NCBI GenBank assembly: GCA_934254915.1
Contig: CAKQMH010000001.1
Coordinates: forward strand, 124,001-188,000
Length of the DNA: 64,000 nt
Reading direction: 5' to 3'
Source of the DNA: an uncultured Alphaproteobacteria bacterium
Lineage (GTDB): Bacteria; Pseudomonadota; Alphaproteobacteria; RF32; CAG-239
Below the pieces are notes generated by a model. It did not search any database and was not told the DNA's origin. It was given only the letters and a program-made list of their open reading frames with translations. Numbering within the stretch: the stretch's first letter is position 1; each line of letters begins with the position of its first letter. The position numbers were made by a program, and so were the translations under genes. Shown here one piece after another: positions 60,919-64,000 of this stretch.

Positions 60919-62139
60919 TTATTTTCTTTTGGTTGAACGTCCGCTTATCACGCCGAAAAGATAGAAAATACCGTTAATTATCAATCGCTTATCTTTCTGC
61001 CGCAACGATGCCCAAAAATCCCAAATCCGCCGCAGCCACGACTTGCGATTTGCGGTTTTGGCTTGTGATTTTTCATCGATTTGCGCTTTTTCAGCCGTAT
61101 TTTTTAGCGGCAGCGGCGCCACCTTTGCCCGATACGGCTCTAACATGGCGGCAATCTGCGCGTCGGAAACATAAGCCCCATGTACCCGTCTTAATTCTCC
61201 GTTTGCCTGTAAAAATAAAGCATCACCGCGGCCGATAAGCTTTTCTGCGCCGCCGCTGTCCAAAATCGTACGGGAATCAGCCGCACTTGCAACCTTATAT
61301 GCCAAGCGCGACGGGAAATTGGCTTTCAATACTCCGGTCACGACATCAACCGAAGGACGCTGTGTTGCCAAAAGCAGGTGAATCCCGCAGGCACGAGCTT
61401 TTTGCGCCAACATCTGCACTGCTTTGGCCGTCTTTTTATCCGCCGCCATTAAATCGGCAAATTCATCAATCACGCACACCAAATACGGCAGCGGTTGATT
61501 ATCTTCATTATAGGCTTCAATGTTTTTAGCCATGCTTTGTTCAAACAAGGCATATCGCCGCTCCATTTCCGCCACCAAAAATTCCAACGTGTCCGCCGCT
61601 TTTTGATTATCCGTCACCACCGGACAAAACATATACTTCTGATTATTATAAATGCTGAACTCAATCCGTTTCGGATCAATCAAAATAAATTTTACTTCAT
61701 TAGGCTTTTTATATTTAATCAGCGAAAGAATAAAGGTATTAAGCCCGACCGATTTTCCCGAACCGGTCGTACCGGCGACCAACAAATGCGGCAGCTTGCT
61801 CAAATCGGTCCACACCGGATTGCCGATAACATCACACCCCAAACAAATCGGCAGCCGTCCTTGCGGCGCATCTGCATTCAAAAGTGCGGCAAAATCTATG
61901 GTTTGCGGCTCTTTTTGCGGAACTTCAAACCCGATTAGGCTGCTGCCTTCAATTGTTTCGGCTCGCAAAGACGACAGCCCCAATTCTCGAGCAATATCAT
62001 CCAGTGCGGCCGCGATGTTTTTCAATTTAGTACCGGCTTCCGGCTCAAACTCAATCCGTTGCACCAACGGCCCGTTTTTAATTCCGGTAATTCGGCCTTT
62101 AATATTATAATGAGCCAGCACGTTTTCCCAATCTTGCAT
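60919..62139 (-). CDS. FtsK/SpoIIIE-type DNA translocase lacking the N-terminal membrane domain
   Basis: 406 residues from the ATG at 62139, preceded by AAGGAG; the longer frame to 62187 lacks a site. The order is alpha domain (I-K-G-R-I-T-G-I-K-N-G-P-L-V), beta RecA-like motor with Walker A G-T-T-G-S-G-K-S-V-G-L-N (about 139-150), Walker B V-I-D-E-F-A-D-L-M, and R-P-S-V-D-V-V-T-G-V-L-K-A-N-F-P-S-R. No N-terminal four-TM domain and no gamma DNA-reading domain are present. The C-terminus ends in one hydrophobic segment (LIINGIFYLFGVISG). It may be a dedicated DNA pump; cell division FtsK is presumably elsewhere. Confidence 0.82.
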   Translation of the reverse strand: MQDWENVLAHYNIKGRITGIKNGPLVQRIEFEPEAGTKLKNIAAALDDIARELGLSSLRAETIEGSSLIGFEVPQKEPQTIDFAALLNADAPQGRLPICLGCDVIGNPVWTDLSKLPHLLVAGTTGSGKSVGLNTFILSLIKYKKPNEVKFILIDPKRIEFSIYNNQKYMFCPVVTDNQKAADTLEFLVAEMERRYALFEQSMAKNIEAYNEDNQPLPYLVCVIDEFADLMAADKKTAKAVQMLAQKARACGIHLLLATQRPSVDVVTGVLKANFPSRLAYKVASAADSRTILDSGGAEKLIGRGDALFLQANGELRRVHGAYVSDAQIAAMLEPYRAKVAPLPLKNTAEKAQIDEKSQAKTANRKSWLRRIWDFWASLRQKDKRLIINGIFYLFGVISGRSTKRK

Positions 62140-62264
62140 TTTATTCTCCTTAATTCTGACGCTTAATTGCCGCAACTTTAGCATCAAAGGCCGAAATCTG
62201 CAATCACCGCCGCTGCTTGTGGATAATCATTTAGCATAAATTATTCAATCATTTGTTCTAATTA

Positions 62265-62293
62265 TTGACAAACACAATATATCCTTATACGAT
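62265..62293 (+). promoter_or_regulatory. Promoter of the CNNM/CorC-type gene
   Basis: TTGACA (62265-62270), 17-nt spacer, TACGAT (62288-62293), 40 bases before the start codon. Confidence 0.6.
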
Positions 62294-62332
62294 AGCAAAA
62301 GTTTAATAAAAAAGAGGTAATAATTTCAACTT

Positions 62333-63682
62333 ATGACGCCGATATATAGTTATGCAATCAACCTCGCGTTGGTTCTGTTTTTGGTCTTTTGCAACGCTTT
62401 CTTTGTAGTTTCTGAGTTTTCCATTGTTAAAATCCGCCGCACCAAGCTTGAAGAATTGGCTCATGCCGGCAACAAACGCGCCAAAATCGCCCTCAAAATT
62501 AACAATCATCTTAATACTTATCTGAGCGCCATTCAACTTGGTATCACCATTGCCTCGCTTGGCTTAGGTTGGATCGGTGAGCCGGCCGTATCGCGCCTGT
62601 TGGAAGATATTTTCGGCCTTTGGATGACCGATAATCCGGTTTTGCTTCATTCTTTGAGCTTTGGTATTGCCTTTTCGTTTATTACTCTGCTGCACGTTGT
62701 TTTGGGCGAACTCGTGCCGAAATCTTTAGCTATTCAGGCCACCGAACGTTATGTTTTGATCGTTGCGCCGGTGTTATATGCGTTTAACCGCCTATTTGCT
62801 CCGTTTATTTGGGTTTTTGATCATGTTTCGATTTGGATACTCAAACTGATGGGAACTAAACTGGCCACCGAAAACGAAGACGCCCATTCGGAAGAAGAAA
62901 TCAAAATCATTATCGATGCCTCACAAAAAGGCGGCATTATTGACGAAACCGAAGGCGAAATCATCCAAAATGCGATTGATTTTTCTGAAATCTGCGCTCA
63001 CGAAATTATGGTTCCCCGTCAGGATATCAAATGTCTGGATTTGAAATTCAGCTTTGATGAGGCTTTAGATTTTATTCAGAAACACAATCATACCCGTTTT
63101 CCGCTTTGCAACAAAGACCGCGACCATATTATCGGCATGATTCATATTCGGGACTTTTTGGAACACAGCGATGAAAAAGATAAGAAAGATTTTCTAACCA
63201 AAATTTCACGCAAAATATTGTTTGTTCCCGAAAACAAATCTATTTCCGCCATTTTGCACCAGATGATGAGTAACCGCGTCCACCTGGCGATTGTGGTTGA
63301 TGAATATGGCGGAACAGCCGGCCTTATCTCCATGGAAGACATTTTGGAAGAGTTGGTCGGCGATATTTTGGACGAACACGACCACAACAACGGCGATCCG
63401 GTCAAAAAAATTAATGATATGATTTGTGAGTTTGACGGCGTGGTTTTGATTGAAGATGCGTTTGAATGTATGGGACTGCCGGAAGTCGAACATGAAGAAA
63501 GCACTATCGGCGGCTATGTTTTCGGACTTTTGGGACGCGAACCCAAAGTCGGTGATAAAGCCGAAGATGAATTTTGTACCTATGAGGTGATGAGCGTTGA
63601 TAATATGCGCATTACCAAGATTAAAGTTCAACTTAAGGAACACCCTGAAGACGCGCATCCCGAAAATGAAGATGACGAATAA
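62333..63682 (+). CDS. CNNM/CorC-type membrane protein (HlyC-like) with CBS pair
   Basis: 449 residues. An N-terminal DUF21 domain with four hydrophobic segments (LVLFLVFCNAFFVVSEFSIVKIRRTKLEEL, SAIQLGITIASLGLGWIGEPA, IAFSFITLLHVVLGELVPKSLA) is followed by a CBS pair (M-V-P-R-Q-D-I-K-C-L, F-P-L-C-N, V-V-D-E-Y-G-G-T-A-G-L-I-S-M-E-D-I-L-E-E-L-V-G) and a CorC_HlyC C-terminal domain. Members are Mg2+/Co2+ exporters or regulators. Transcribed from its own promoter and ended by a terminator. Confidence 0.9.
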   Translation: MTPIYSYAINLALVLFLVFCNAFFVVSEFSIVKIRRTKLEELAHAGNKRAKIALKINNHLNTYLSAIQLGITIASLGLGWIGEPAVSRLLEDIFGLWMTDNPVLLHSLSFGIAFSFITLLHVVLGELVPKSLAIQATERYVLIVAPVLYAFNRLFAPFIWVFDHVSIWILKLMGTKLATENEDAHSEEEIKIIIDASQKGGIIDETEGEIIQNAIDFSEICAHEIMVPRQDIKCLDLKFSFDEALDFIQKHNHTRFPLCNKDRDHIIGMIHIRDFLEHSDEKDKKDFLTKISRKILFVPENKSISAILHQMMSNRVHLAIVVDEYGGTAGLISMEDILEELVGDILDEHDHNNGDPVKKINDMICEFDGVVLIEDAFECMGLPEVEHEESTIGGYVFGLLGREPKVGDKAEDEFCTYEVMSVDNMRITKIKVQLKEHPEDAHPENEDDE

Positions 63683-63690
63683 CCGACTTT

Positions 63691-63719
63691 AAGCTCTGCC
63701 CCGCGGCGGAGCTTTTTTT
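63691..63719 (+). terminator. Terminator of the CNNM/CorC-type gene
   Basis: AAGCTCTGCC and GGCGGAGCTT form a 10-bp stem (one T-G) with a 4-nt loop and a T run. Confidence 0.85.
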
Positions 63720-63861
63720 ATATCAAGCATTGCAAAATCATTGTGACCTCAAATGTTTATTACTGATTTTGCGCAAGTAAATAAAATTTCATGAAACAGG
63801 CTTGACATTTAGACAAAATTGCATAAGGTAACAAGTATCAAAAAATTATTTAAAAATAACT

Positions 63862-64000
63862 ATGAAAAAAATGATAAAAGCTGCAATATGCTATGATTTT
63901 GATGGTACTCTTGCCCCCGGCAATATGCAAGAATACGGATTTATGAAAGCCTTAAATACTACTGCCAAAAGTTTTTGGAACAAATCTGACCAACTGTCGC
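63862..64000 (+). CDS. HAD-family phosphatase, N-terminal part (cut by window edge)
   Basis: 46 residues visible from the ATG at 63862. HAD motif I C-Y-D-F-D-G-T-L-A (about 9-17) is followed by N-M-Q-E-Y-G-F-M-K-A-L and S-F-W-N-K-S, which aligns with I-Y-D-F-D-E-T-L-S, Y-M-Q-D-Y-I-L-I-P-S-L and T-F-W-K-H-A of the protein at 43425. The two are paralogues. The ribosome site is not clear. Confidence 0.75.
   Translation, partial: MKKMIKAAICYDFDGTLAPGNMQEYGFMKALNTTAKSFWNKSDQLS

Overview
The window looks like a chromosome segment of an uncultured, anaerobic, host-associated alphaproteobacterium. The alphaproteobacterial signal is a GcrA cell-cycle regulator, an rpoZ-spoT pair, and a MotA/MotB pair of the PomA/PomB type. 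The anaerobic signal is a full-length pyruvate:ferredoxin oxidoreductase. nagA-nagB suggests amino-sugar use. Core genes have moderate GC, and the accessory islands are visibly AT-rich. The taxonomic placement is inference; there is no rRNA in the window.

Region 1 (1 to about 12.8 kb) is the late half and immunity region of a podovirus-like prophage that runs off the left edge. The late genes read leftward: small and large terminase, a GroES-like co-chaperonin, portal, a small protein, scaffold, major capsid protein, a coiled-coil protein, a gp11-like adaptor, a tail hub-like protein, a GNAT acetyltransferase, a tail or ejection protein, and the start of a tail fibre. An S24 repressor at 11.7-12.4 kb faces two leftward promoters with the same paired-operator layout. 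Between terminase and immunity lie three tandem imperfect palindromes of a chromosomal repeat family.

Region 2 (12.9-37.2 kb) is core chromosome. It holds tRNA-Met(CAT), a YgiW-like OB-fold protein, an Alx/TerC transporter, an ArsB/NhaD permease, rmlACDB, spoT, rpoZ, tRNA-Gly(CCC), a histidine phosphatase, two secreted proteins, gcrA, motAB, nifJ, nagAB and a membrane protein with a histone-H1-like tail.

Region 3 (37.2-50.4 kb) is a patchwork of AT-rich accessory modules around glyQS and a HAD phosphatase gene. A relic of a Type ISP restriction-modification enzyme precedes a two-gene unit: a two-TM protein overlapping a 950-residue helical protein. A small island bounded by 21-bp direct repeats at the 3' end of tRNA-Gln carries a large-serine-recombinase fragment and a 900-residue SF1 helicase. 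Two membrane-anchored helical proteins and a KTSC-like protein follow. I read this as a defence-type region with at least one undescribed candidate system.

Region 4 (50.5-58.9 kb) is a surface-glycan locus with signs of phase variation. A Mpi-like serine invertase and a recombinase-like protein lacking catalytic residues flank a 224-bp segment bounded by perfect 10-bp inverted repeats. Downstream lie a three-domain glycosyltransferase, a hexapeptide acyltransferase, an SGNH-type protein, a GT61 glycosyltransferase with a run of nine G inside its coding sequence, and a DegT-type sugar aminotransferase.

Region 5 (59-64 kb) returns to core genes: a hexose-6-phosphate mutarotase, two small envelope proteins, a short FtsK-like translocase without the N-terminal membrane domain, a CNNM/CorC-type protein and the start of a second HAD phosphatase.
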